DNA of 64,000 nt, taken from CAVYXK01 sp963708245. GTDB taxonomy: Bacteria > Pseudomonadota > Alphaproteobacteria > Acetobacterales > Acetobacteraceae. The stretch is from contig OY970201.1 in assembly GCA_963708245.1 (NCBI GenBank), forward strand, positions 6,448,001-6,512,000, written 5' to 3'. Each line of letters starts with the position of its first letter. Positions within the stretch are counted from its first letter, which is position 1. Of the stretch, positions 25,997 through 35,511 are shown one piece after another. The translations under genes and the position numbers were made by a program. The notes under the pieces were generated by a model. The model was not told the DNA's origin. It did not search any database and saw nothing but the letters and a program-made list of their open reading frames with translations.

Positions 25997-26589
25997 CGCG
26001 ACGCCGGTTTGTTGCGGTGTCGCTCCTGCTCCCACTTCTGCTCGGGTGCTGCGGCTCGACGCCGACGCAGGTGTTCGATCTCTCGCCAGCCAGCGAAGCC
26101 GCGCCTGCATTGGCCTCTCCGTCGCGAGCCGGGCCGCTGATCTACGTCGATAAGCCCGTCGTGGCCGGCTATTTCGACCGCACGCAGATGGTAACGCGCA
26201 CCGGCAACAACCGGGTCTCGATCCACGAATTCGAGGTCTGGAGCGACCCGCCGGCCGACCTCATCGCGCGCGCCATCGTCGACGATCTCGCGCGCCGTTT
26301 CGGTGCCGACAATGTCATGACGACGCCCCTGCAGCACTATGCGACGCCCGACTGGCGTGTGGAGCTCGACGTGCTGCGCTTCGACGTGAACGAGTCAGGC
26401 CAGGCGCTGCTCGATGCGAGATGGACGCTGCTCGCCGGACCGAACGACCGCCTGGCCGCGACGAGGCGCGAGCGCATCGAGACGTTGGCCGGCGACGCCA
26501 CCGACCCGAAACGGCGCGTGGCCGCGCTGCGTGCGGCGGTGGCAGTCCTCGCGAACCGCATCGGCGACGCGATAGCGGCGAGGGAGTAG
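25993..26589 (+). CDS. PqiC-like lipoprotein (ABC-type transport auxiliary component)
   Basis: A 198-residue protein with a lipobox-like signal (LLLPLLLGCCGSTP, Cys near residue 18) and a PqiC/DUF330 fold: FDLSP opening, PLIYVDKPVVAGYFDRTQMV, NRVSIHEFEVWSDPPADLIA and RVELDVLRFDVNESGQALLD. PqiC is an outer-membrane lipoprotein that receives the PqiB needle. The ATGA overlap with the MCE gene indicates translational coupling, so the two proteins probably work together in envelope lipid transport. Confidence 0.87.
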   Translation: MTRRRFVAVSLLLPLLLGCCGSTPTQVFDLSPASEAAPALASPSRAGPLIYVDKPVVAGYFDRTQMVTRTGNNRVSIHEFEVWSDPPADLIARAIVDDLARRFGADNVMTTPLQHYATPDWRVELDVLRFDVNESGQALLDARWTLLAGPNDRLAATRRERIETLAGDATDPKRRVAALRAAVAVLANRIGDAIAARE

Positions 26590-26766
26590 AGTCGTCGCAG
26601 AAGCGGCCCGCTCGCAATCCCGTGAGCGGCTGGCGACGGCGGGTCTCGTGCTCGGCGTCGCACCAGCGCATGCCACCCGACGCAGCATGGTCTGCGCTCC
26701 CGTGACCACCCACCGTTCGTCTGTTATGGTTTCCGTCAAGGCTAACTGGACGGAGGAAGATGCCAG

Positions 26767-27435
26767 ATGGCTAAGCGCCGTGCGGCCATGATGCGTCGGC
26801 AACCGCATGAGCCGATTGCCGCACGAAAGAAGGAAGGCCGATCACTCTCGATCATATGCCTCGTTATGCTGCTGGCGTGGCTCGGGACGCCTCTGCCTGC
26901 CGCGGCGGCGTCGCTTTACCGAATTGACCAGCGGTACGGAACGATTGAGTTCTCCGTGAGCATTCTCGGCATGTTCGATGTCCAGGGCAGCTTCCCGCAA
27001 TTCGAGGGCGAGCTTCTGCTCGATACCGTGCACCCTGAACAGTCGCACATCGACGTGGCGATCGACGCGAACGCGGTCGAAATGCCGCTCCCTAAGGAAG
27101 TTGATCTTCTGCGCTCGGCTGCGTATTTCGACGCGGCCCATTATCCGACTGAACACTTTGTAAGCACTTCGATCGAGGTACGCTCACCGTCGCACTACCT
27201 TATCCATGGTACGCTACAGATTCGCGGTATCGTGCAGCCCCAGGATATAGATGCAGTCTTGGAAGATCGCCATTTGGACACGAGGCGTGGGATCGAATTT
27301 GCCGATTTTGTTGTCACGGGCCGGATCAAACGATCAGCGTTCGGCATGGTGGCAAACCGAGTAATGGTCTCGGACACTGTCCGCCTCCGGATTCGTATTC
27401 GCCTGGCCGTTAATCCGACCGCAAATGCCGGCTGA
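26767..27435 (+). CDS. YceI-family periplasmic protein
   Basis: YceI proteins are small lipocalin-like beta barrels that bind isoprenoid-type lipids in the periplasm. The 222-residue protein has an N-terminal hydrophobic segment (IICLVMLLAWLGTPLPAAAAS) acting as a signal, then YRIDQRYGTIEFSVSILGMF, AYFDAAHYPTEHFVSTSIE, HGTLQIRGIVQP and the final RSAFGMVANRVMVSDTVRL, all family landmarks. An earlier gene-free stretch of 177 bases precedes it. It overlaps the cytochrome b561 gene by 11 bases, a pairing common for this family. Confidence 0.92.
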   Translation: MAKRRAAMMRRQPHEPIAARKKEGRSLSIICLVMLLAWLGTPLPAAAASLYRIDQRYGTIEFSVSILGMFDVQGSFPQFEGELLLDTVHPEQSHIDVAIDANAVEMPLPKEVDLLRSAAYFDAAHYPTEHFVSTSIEVRSPSHYLIHGTLQIRGIVQPQDIDAVLEDRHLDTRRGIEFADFVVTGRIKRSAFGMVANRVMVSDTVRLRIRIRLAVNPTANAG

Positions 27436-27985
27436 GCCACCTCAGTCCTGGAGTCGAGCGCAGCGTGCTCTGCACTGGTCCATCGCGGCATTCATCCTGC
27501 TTGCCGCACCGATAGGGGCCTATATGGTCACCCTGCCGCTCCAGCAACTGCTCCTGAAGTTCATTCTCTATCAGTTGCACAAGACGATCGGCATCACAGT
27601 TTTCCTGCTTGTGCTGGCTCAGTTGACGTTACATTGGCGCCGCGGCCGCCCGGCACTGGGCGACGACGTTCCAATATGGCAACGGCGCGCCGCCCCTCGT
27701 GTGCACACTGCCCTCTTCGTGCTTACGGTTGCAACACCGTGCCTTGGATATTTGACTGCCGCGACAGCTCCCGCCCGCATTCCCACCCTGTTCCTCGGCA
27801 TGATTCCGGTGCCGCACATAGTCGGGACCCATCCGACGTGGTTTGGGATGCTTCGCCAGGTCCACCTGACTTTCGCGATTGTGCTCGTCGGGCTGGCCGG
27901 CGGCCATGCTGCCGCGGCCCTTCACCATCACTGGAAGGGTCATGATACGCTGATACGGATGTGGCGCACGCCGGGCAATTGCTGA
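27425..27985 (+). CDS. cybB: Cytochrome b561 family membrane protein
   Basis: A 186-residue four-helix membrane cytochrome of the CybB type, which passes electrons between quinol and periplasmic acceptors. Candidate heme ligands are the histidines in RALHWSIAAF, LYQLHKTIGI and the pair in RQVHLTFAIVLVGLAGGHAA. The C-terminal ALHHHWKGHDTLIRM is typical. It overlaps yceI and is probably cotranscribed with it. The prkA relic begins at its stop codon. Confidence 0.9.
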   Translation: MPAEPPQSWSRAQRALHWSIAAFILLAAPIGAYMVTLPLQQLLLKFILYQLHKTIGITVFLLVLAQLTLHWRRGRPALGDDVPIWQRRAAPRVHTALFVLTVATPCLGYLTAATAPARIPTLFLGMIPVPHIVGTHPTWFGMLRQVHLTFAIVLVGLAGGHAAAALHHHWKGHDTLIRMWRTPGNC

Positions 27986-28243
27986 ATCGCGTGTTGGTCA
28001 ACCAGGAGCTGACCAAGATCGAGAAGCCGGCAGGCATCGCCAACCCCAAGGACTTCGGCAACGAAGTCGTGAAGTCCAGCCTTCGGGTGCTGGCCAATAG
28101 CGGCGGCAAGCAACCCGTCCTGGACCTCGTATGAGAAGACCCACGAGGTGATCGAGAGGTCGATGTGCTCCCCGATCGGGGAACTGCTGCCCATGATCAG
28201 CGCCGATCGCCCTGGCGACTTCCGCTGGCTGCGCGGATGCTGA
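27983..28243 (+). pseudogene. prkA: Relic of PrkA-type serine protein kinase, C-terminal fragment with a frameshift
   Basis: Frame one reads NRVLVNQELTKIEKPAGIAN, DFGNEVVKSSLRVLANSGGK, then at about 28120 the reading moves to another frame with WTSYEKTHEVIERSM and GELLPMIS before TGA 28241. Together these match the C-terminal block of PrkA (nucleotide-binding kinase with an AAA core). Everything upstream, including the P-loop, is absent, and the final KHxxFVxRMxExGYTxRQVR segment is missing too. It is therefore a dead fragment joined to the end of the cytochrome gene. Confidence 0.7.
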
Positions 28244-28280
28244 GATGGAGACCGTCGCTACCCACATAGCCCGTCCGGCC

Positions 28281-31200
28281 TCACTCCTGGGCGAGGTCCG
28301 CGAGCAATCCCGCGGCCACCACTAGCTTGGAGAGCGTAAGCCCGGATCCAATGATACTCTCCAGCGTCTCACGGATGCGCTTGACCGATCCAGCGCGGCT
28401 TGTGCGCCAAGCCATGATCGCCGCCGATCCGGTCCCGCCCGCCGCGGCCGCCTGCGCCGTCATCCGTCGATGAGTATCCGCGATTCCGTCAATCGCGCGA
28501 TGCAGCGCCAGTCGGTCGAAATGGTCAGCAACGGCGATGCCCCGTGCCACGTCGAGGATCTCCCGTATCCGGAACGTCTCTTCGCCTGCGAAGTGGATGG
28601 CGGCGACCTCGACCGCTGGTCGCCCAGTACAGGCTCGCCACCAGCACGATGTCAGGGCCCGTCGCGAGATCCGCCAGCGCCGAGAGCCGCCGTGCCAGAC
28701 CCTCCGGCACGCCTTGGGCGGTCAGCCCTGCCGCGTGTGCCATCCGCGCCTCAGCGGCCGGCCCCGGCAGCAGGTGATCGAGTCCGTGCTCGATCTCGGC
28801 TATGCCGCCGCGGAAGCGTGCCACGACCGCATCCAGCGTCCCGCTGGTCAGCTCGACATTACGAATGAACCACACCATCTGGTCCAGCATCAGGTCCTGC
28901 AGCGTACCATACAAGTCGAGCTGCAGGGCCCCAGGTACACGATTGTCCAGCGCGTCAACCGCCGCATTCAGCTCGAGTAGATGGAACGAGTCTCGCGTCG
29001 CCGCATAGGCAGCTGCAATTGTCGGCGCGTCCGCCCCTGTCTCATCGACAAGTCGCGGAACGATCGCGGGCCCGCCGTGATTGATGATTGCATTCGCTAG
29101 CTGCGTGGCGATGATGTCGCGGCGCAGGCGGTGCGTGGCGATCGCGTCAGGGAAACGCTCGCGCAGCAGGGCGGGGAAGTAACGTGCGAGCTCGCGCCCA
29201 AGATATGGATCGTCCGGCACGCGGCTCTCCAGCACACCGTCGTGCAGCGCAAGTTTTGCGTAAGCGAGCAGCACGGCCAGTTCCGGTCGCGTCAGCCCTT
29301 CCCCTCGCAGGCCGCGCTCGGTGACCGCGGCCGTGTCGGGCAGGAACTCGACCGCCCTGTCAAGCCGAGCTTCCTGCTCAAGCCGCTGCATCAACCGCTC
29401 AGCCAAGCCCATATCGGTCACCGCACGACGCTCGGCGAGCGAGAGCGCCAAGGATTGAAGGTAGTTGTTGCGCAGCACTAGCTCCACTACTTCATCCGTC
29501 ATCTCGGCGAGTAGTGCATTGCGCGCCGTCTCGCCGAGCCTGCCGTCATGCTGCGGTGTGGCGAGCGCGATCTTGATGTTCACCTCCAGGTCCGAGGTGT
29601 TGACGCCGGCGGAGTTGTCGATCGCATCCGTGTTGAGGCGAACGCCGCGTCGCGCGGCTTCGATTCGGCCACGCTGGGTAAGGCCAAGATTGGCACCCTC
29701 ACCGATGACCTTCGCACGCACCTCCGTGCCGGCGATCCGGATCGCGTCGTTAGCCCGGTCACCCACTTCGGCATCCGTCTCTGTCGAGGCGCGTATATAA
29801 GTCCCGATGCCACCGAACCACAGCAGGTGGACCTCGGCCTTAAGGATCGCCCGCATCACCTCACTCGGCGTGGCGACGTCGCGGAACAAGCCCAGAGCCG
29901 CCTGCGTCTCGGGCGAAAGAGCAATAGACTTGGCGCTACGCGGGAATACGCCGCCGCCCTTCGAGAGCAGAGCGCGGTCATAGTCGGCCCAACTGGAACG
30001 CGGCAGGTCGAACAGCCGCTTGCGCTCGGTCCACGCGACCTCCGGGTCCGGGTTGGGATCGAGGAAAATGTCGCGATGATCGAAAGCAGCGATCAACTTC
30101 AGCGTGCGTGACAGCAACATGCCGTTGCCGAACACGTCGCCCGACATGTCGCCAATACCGACCACGCTGATGGGCTCGCTCCGGATGTCGATGTCCATTT
30201 CGCGGAAGTGTCGCTTCACCGCCTCCCAGGCGCCGCGCGCGGTGATGCCCATGCCCTTGTGGTCGTAGCCGTTGCTGCCGCCCGACGCGAATGCATCGCC
30301 GAGCCAGAAGCCCCGCGCGATGGCGATCGCGTTGGCCGTGTCGGAGAACGTAGCCGTGCCTTTGTCCGCCGCCACCACCAGATAGGGGTCGTCCGGGTCA
30401 TGACGCACTGTGTCGGGTGGCGGCACGATGCCATCGGGACCGATGTTGTCGGTGAGCTGCAGCAAAGCGTCGACGAATATGCGGTAGCTTTCGGTGCCCT
30501 CGGCCATCCAGGCCTGGCGGTTGGCAGGCGACGGCAACTTCTTCGGCACGAAACCGCCCTTGGCGCCCACTGGCACGATGACGGCATTCTTCACCTGCTG
30601 CGCCTTGACGAGGCCTAGCACCTCAGTCCGGAAATCCTGCGGCCGATCGGACCAGCGTATCCCGCCGCGCGCCACGCGGCCGAAGCGCAGGTGCAGACCC
30701 TCGAAGCGCGGGCTGTACACGAATATCTCGAATAACGGGGACGGCAGTGGCAGGTCCTCGATGCGTCGGCAGTCGAACTTGCAGGCTATCGTGGTGCCTG
30801 GCAGGCCGTCTGCACTGGTCTGGAAGTAGTTGGTCCGGACCCCTGCCTCAACAAGATTGACAAACCGGCGCAGGATCCGGTCGTCATCGAGACTGGCGAC
30901 ATCGGCAAGCGCGGCCTCGATCTCGACCCTGATCGCATTCTCACGGGAAGCGCGCTCGGCATCTTCGAGGCACGGATCGAAGCGGGCATAGAACAGTGCG
31001 ACGATGCGAGCGGCAATTGTGCTATAGCGAGTCAGCGCGGCGGCCAGATAGTCCTGGCCGTACGGCACCCGGATCTGCTGCATATATCGCGCAAAGCTGC
31101 GAAGCAGCGATGCGTCGCGCCATTCGAGACCGGCTTCCAGCACGAGCCGATTGAATCCGTCGGATTCGGCGATGCCACGCAACAGCGCTAGCAGGGCCGC

Positions 31201-33091
31201 CTCGACCGATGACTCGATCGCCGGTACGTCGATCGCAGCATCAGAGGCGCGTTCGATCTCCATGTCGTGCAGCCAGGTCGGCACGGCGTCGCCACGATCT
31301 TTGACGTCAATGCGATAAGTGCGCTCGTCCAGCACTCGGAATCCGAGATTTTCCAGGATCGGCACGCGCTCCGACAGCGGTAGTGCAGTGCCGAGCGAGA
31401 ACAGGCACAAACCGACGCGCGCGTCAGTCTCGCCGGTCTGGCGATGCAGCCGCACGGCGCGTGGTCGCTCGGGCGATAACCGCTCCAGGATGTCGATGTC
31501 GGCGACCGCTTGTTCCGCCGTGAAAGCCTCGCGATAGGCGGCCGAAAAGGCATCTCCGTAACGGGCCGCAAGCTCGCGTGCGCGCGTTCCGCCAATCTCG
31601 ACCGCCAGAGTCTCGCGCAGCCCGTCCCGCCAGGTGCGTGCGATCGCCGCGATGCCAGCTTCCAGCGTCGATTGCTCAACTCGCGGCGTGGCACCTTCGT
31701 CACGACCGATGATGAAATGTGTGCGCGCGAGCGGCCCCTCCGGATAGGCGGGATAGGCGGCCGAAACGCGTCCCCGATAGATGTCCGCAAGATAGGCGCC
31801 GACGCGCAGCCGGACCTGTGTGTCGTAGCGCTCCTTCGGCAGGAACACGAGGATCGAGATGAAGCGGTCGAACTCGTCCGGACGAACCAGGGCTCGGATG
31901 CGTGGGCGCTCTGACAGGTTCATGATCGCCATGGCGAAGCGATAGAGCGTGTCCTCATCGATCTGGAACAGCTCGTCGCGCGGATAGTTCTCCATCACCG
32001 CGAGCAGCGCGCGGCCGGCGTAGCTCGCCGGATCGAAGTTCGCGCGGGCAATCACCTTGGCGACCTTATGGCGTAGATAGGGCACCGCACCGGTCGTGCT
32101 GGTATAGGCGCTGGCGGTGAACAGCCCGACCAGCCTTAGCTCCCCTTCCAGCGCTCCGGCGGGCGAGAACAGCTTGATGCCCACATAGTCGAGATAGGCG
32201 CGTCGATGCACGCGCGACTTCACGTTCGCTTTCGTAATGATCAGAGGGTGCGGGCGGGCGAGGAAGGCACGGACCTCTGGCGTCATCACCACCAGATCGC
32301 GCCCGCGCCGCAGCACTCGCACCGACGGATCGCGCAGCAAGCCGAGTCCCGTTCCGGGCACGGGATCGGCGGCCGTGTCGCCATCCGGGAAGCGGTACTC
32401 GCGTATCCCAAGGAATACGAAATTGTCGTTGCGCACCCAGCGCAAGAAAGCCACTGCTTCCGCGACCTCGTCCTCGGCAAGCGGTGGCGGACTGATACGA
32501 TAGGCGCGGATCACCTCGTCGATGCGCGCCCACATTCCTGCCCAGTCCTCGACCGCGACCGCGACTTCCGCGTAGGTCTTCGTCAGCCCCTCGACCAGAT
32601 GGGCCCGGGCGGTCGGATCGTCGATGCGGTTGAGATGGACGTGGATCAGAACTCTCTCGCTGGAGGCCTGGTTGGACGGCGGCGCCGGCGTCACCTTCCA
32701 GACGCAGCAGCGCCCCCCTGCGGTCGCGCTCGACTGCCAGGATCGGATGCGCCACCAGTAGCGGCTCCCACCCCTGTTCGCCCAGCGCCGCCAGCGTGGA
32801 GTCGAGCAGGAACGGCATGTTGTCGTTCACCACCTCGAGCACCGTGACCTCGCCCATGCGGCCGTCGGTCAGGAATTCGTAGTCGGAGAGGCGAATGTCA
32901 GGGCCCGCAGGTCGCGGCCTGGCCACGTGGTTGAGGGTGGCCGCCGCCAGCCGCTCGAGATCGACCGGCGTATAACGCGCCACGTCTTCGCGGGCAGAGC
33001 GGCGGAACAGCGTCTCCACGAACTCGGCCGGTGACGTGTCCGAAAGGGGACCGATCACGAGAGCTGGGCGGTCTGTATCGTCGGGTGACAT
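28281..33091 (-). pseudogene. gdhB: NAD-specific glutamate dehydrogenase, 180-kDa type, interrupted by two frameshifts
   Basis: The enzyme deaminates glutamate to 2-oxoglutarate. The N-terminal part reads from ATG 33091 (residues 1 to about 130, with YEFLTDGRMGEVTVLEVVND). The reading then changes frame between about 32716 and 32690, near a run of six G, and continues to about 28615 with the catalytic core (NAVIVPVGAKGGFVPKKLP, SVVGIGDMSGDVFGNGMLLS-like block). A second shift near 28615 after SLYWAT leads to the true C-terminus (VARGIAVADHFDRLALHRAI) ending at 28281. Total coding length is about 1600 codons, the normal size, so only single-base indels separate it from an intact gene. Either it is a recent pseudogene or there are two sequence errors. 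Confidence 0.85.
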
Positions 33092-33328
33092 GGGCGTCCT
33101 CCCGTCCCATTGTTGCCGACCAGCCTAACACGGCCGGGCGTCAGGAGGTACCTCCGCTCGCCCGATGAATTGCGCCGACGGCCACGCCGTCATCGTCTTG
33201 TTCGAGGGTGTTCTGGCCGTGGCGGCAATACGCCCGGCCGAAATGCAATGTCGAAGGCGCTTCTCGAATCACTCATGGTGAGGACGTTGCTTAGCGCTCC
33301 TGAATCACCCCCGCCCGGAACCCCAACA
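33092..33328. other. Intergenic region upstream of gdhB
   Basis: No gene supported. It should contain the gdhB promoter on the minus strand. Nothing else recognisable. Confidence 0.4.
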
Positions 33329-33490
33329 TGTAAATCGGCGTCCAACGTACCTGTAACTACGTGCCTTTCTGGATTTGAATGGGTCACGACTGGCGTCCAA
33401 TATTGACCCCGGCAAGATCCCGATTCTTCTTATGTTATCAATGCAATAGACCAACCTGGGAGTGGGGTCAGGGTTGGACGTCGATTTACA
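33329..33490. repeat. IS21-like terminal-repeat relic (MITE-like, 162 bp)
   Basis: TGTAAATCGGCGTCCAAC at 33329-33346 is mirrored at 33473-33490 with one mismatch. Inside each end lies a further inverted pair of the form GGCGTCCAATATTGACCCC and its approximate complement. The TGTnnATCGGCGTCCA...TGACCCC pattern resembles IS21-family ends. No transposase or IstB helper gene is left. The next 160 bases to 33652 hold nothing recognisable. Confidence 0.65.
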
Positions 33491-33652
33491 GAATGGATCC
33501 CAATATCCGCTTTCACGAAAGACCAGAGGTGGTTGACTACCCTTGGCATTGCCCGAAGATCTTCTGGCTCATGCCAGTGGCGGCTTGCACCGCGAAAGCG
33601 ATGGGGTGTCCCTCGGATCAGGCCCATGCGTTTCCTCCCCCAACGGCCCGTG

Positions 33653-34017
33653 TCAGTCGGTGAGGCCGGCGAAGAGGGCCGCGGAGAGATAGCGCTCGGC
33701 AAAGTCCGGGATGATCGTTACGATCAGCTTGCCGGTGCTGGTTGGGCGCTTGGCGACTTCGCTCGCGGCCTAAAGCGCGGCACCGGCTGAAATTCCGATC
33801 AGCAGTCCCTCCTCACTGGCGGCGCGGCGGGAGAACGAGAGGGCGTTGTCGTTCTTGACCTGGATGATCTCGTCGCAAATCTCTTGGTGTTGAGCACGTC
33901 CGGAACCCTCGGCACAATCAGCGATACTGCTCCGGTCAGCCCGGCCCGCCGTCGCAGCCTGATCGTGCCAACGCTGCTCGGGAGCACCACTACACCAAGT
34001 GCTGGGACACGATCTGA
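33653..34017 (-). pseudogene. cysK: Relic of cysteine synthase, C-terminal part with stop codon and frameshifts
   Basis: Reading leftward, one frame gives DEIIQVKNDNALSFSRRAAS, EEGLLIGISAGAAL, an in-frame TAG where the family has Trp, then KRPTSTGKLIVTIIPDFAER and YLSAALFAGLTD before TGA. Upstream, VPDVLNT is in a different frame. These are the C-terminal blocks of CysK/O-acetylserine sulfhydrylase. The N-terminal two thirds with the PLP lysine are missing, and the second IS427-type copy begins exactly where the fragment ends. Confidence 0.78.
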
Positions 34018-34983
34018 GTGTCCGTCCGGGAACAAATTGAGTTTTTAGAATCGCTTAGCGGGTCACCCTTGAAGCCATTGAATCGCCTGTGATTCTCTCT
34101 CCCCCGAGCATCGATTCGGAGGACTGGATGTGGACCAAGGAGAACCGGACGCGGTACGACCGCACCCGACTGCGCTATGAGAGCGATCTGACTGATGCCG
34201 AATGGGCCGAGGTGGAACCATTGATCCCCCCGGCCAAGCCGGGCGGCAACAAGCGGAGCGTTGATATCCGCCAGGTGGTGAACGGCGTGATGTATGTGCT
34301 GAGCACCGGCTGCCAATGGCGGGCGATCCCCAAGGACCTGCCGCCGCGGAGCACAGTGCACGACTATCTGGAACGATGGACCTGGGACGGCACGCTGGAG
34401 CGACTGCATCACGCATTGTATGTGAAATGTCGTGAGCAGGCCTCGCGAGAGGCCAGCCCGACCGCCGCGGTGATTGATGCGCAGAGCGTGAAGAGCGCCG
34501 AAAAAGGGGGGCCTCGATCGATCCGCATGGGTATGATGCGGGGAAGAAGATCAAGGGCAAGAAGCGGCACGTCCTGGTCGATACCCAGGGTTTGCTGCTA
34601 CAGGCCATCGTGACGGCGGCGGACATCCAGGATCGCGATGGCGGCGCCATGCTGCTGGCGACGCTGTTCGGGATGTTTCCGTTCCTGCTGAAGCTTTATG
34701 CCGATGGCGGCTATCAGGGGCGGCGATTCCAGGAGGCGTTGAAGCGTGTCGTGTCGCAGGCCGAGGTGGAGATCGTCAAACGATCTGACCAGGCCAAGGG
34801 CTTTGTCGTGCTACCAAAGCGATGGGTGGTCGAACGCACGTTGGCGTGGCTCAACCGATGTCGTCGACTGGGTAAGGATTGGGAAAATCTCAATGTGAAG
34901 GCGCGTGCCTTTCTGTTGCTCGCTTCCATCCGTCTCATGGTCAGACGGCTATGCAGGAACTAGCAATGTTCCCGGACAAACTC
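34018..34983. mobile_element. IS5-family (IS427-type) insertion sequence, copy 2
   Basis: Same 966-bp length and ends as copy 1 but in the opposite orientation (transposase on plus). It is flanked by a TGA duplication (34015-34017 and 34984-34986) inside a CTGAG target. Left of it is the cysK relic, right of it the SnoaL-like relic. Confidence 0.92.
34089..34963 (+). CDS. IS5/IS427-type transposase, two frames joined by a frameshift (copy 2)
   Basis: The first frame (34089-34613) and second frame (34592-34963) overlap; the proteins of copy 1 and copy 2 differ at only a few residues (for example SGDW/SEDW and TRFDR/TRYDR). The slippery run of five A and six G is at 34501-34511. After it the other frame gives SIDPHGYDAGKKIKGKKRHV, completing the DDE core. 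As with copy 1, this is most likely programmed frameshifting. Confidence 0.9.
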
Positions 34984-34986
34984 TGA

Positions 34987-35232
34987 GCCTCTGAGTCCCG
35001 ATAGCCTCTGGTCCGACCGAACCGCGCGCCGGAGGAACGACATGATCGCCGCCCGTCGGCGCATTTCCGGGAAATCGGCGAAGCGCGTCGCCGCGTCATC
35101 GGTGAAGCCCTGCGCGATCCGTCCAGATCGGCTGCGCCGAACGCGTCCTCGACGTGCTGCACGAGCCGTTTCGCTTCGTCCCAGGTGAGCGCCCCATCCG
35201 CTCCTGTGAGCTCGCTGCAGACTATCGGTCAT
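34987..35232 (-). pseudogene. Relic of a SnoaL/NTF2-like protein, frameshifted and cut by IS copy 2
   Basis: Reading leftward, one frame gives LTWDEAKRLVQHVEDAFGAA then DLD, and after a one-base shift another gives RIAQGFTDDAATRFADFPEM and RRRAAIMSFLRRAV. Together this resembles the first half of SnoaL-like NTF2-fold proteins (helix, then GFTDDAxxRFADxPExRGRxAI). The frame runs straight into the IS at 34986, so the C-terminal half is lost. The family call is tentative because only about 70 residues remain. Confidence 0.5.
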
Positions 35233-35446
35233 TTGCCGAATGGTGCAACTCAGCCTCTGTGCCGGCGCTCGCCCGTCCGCTCTCCAGCACCTCGCAAGCC
35301 AGCCGGATAAGCTGGTCGGCTATAGCCGGCAATCCGGCCCGATCTGCGTCCTTTGCCAAGCCGATCAGACGATCGCTTAGCATCAGCGGGCTCAGCGGCT
35401 CATGCCGGCGGGTCTCTGGTAAGGGCTCGGGCACTATATGAAGCAT
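35222..35446 (-). CDS. Small hypothetical protein
   Basis: A 74-residue frame from the ATG at 35446 (GAGG eight bases upstream), with sequence LSPLMLSDRLIGLAKDADRA and ADQLIRLACEVLESGRAS suggesting two amphipathic helices. I do not recognise a family. The codon pattern is GC-rich at third positions like real genes nearby. It overlaps the SnoaL-like relic start by a few bases. It could be a genuine small helical protein or a chance frame. Confidence 0.45.
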   Translation of the reverse strand: MLHIVPEPLPETRRHEPLSPLMLSDRLIGLAKDADRAGLPAIADQLIRLACEVLESGRASAGTEAELHHSANDR

Positions 35447-35511
35447 CGGGGTTGCCTCGCTTGGCGGCAGTTCGGAGCGAGGCAAACTGCGGACGTGTTC
35501 TTATCGGCTGG

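Noticed and set aside
32066..33091. A separate 341-codon gene at the gdhB N-terminus
   Set aside because: Only its first 130 codons match GdhB; the rest is the wrong frame over the gdhB body, so it is part of the frameshifted gene.
12915..34983. A 20-kb composite transposon bounded by the two IS427-type copies
   Set aside because: Each copy has its own, different target duplication (TAA and TGA), which shows separate insertions rather than movement as one unit.
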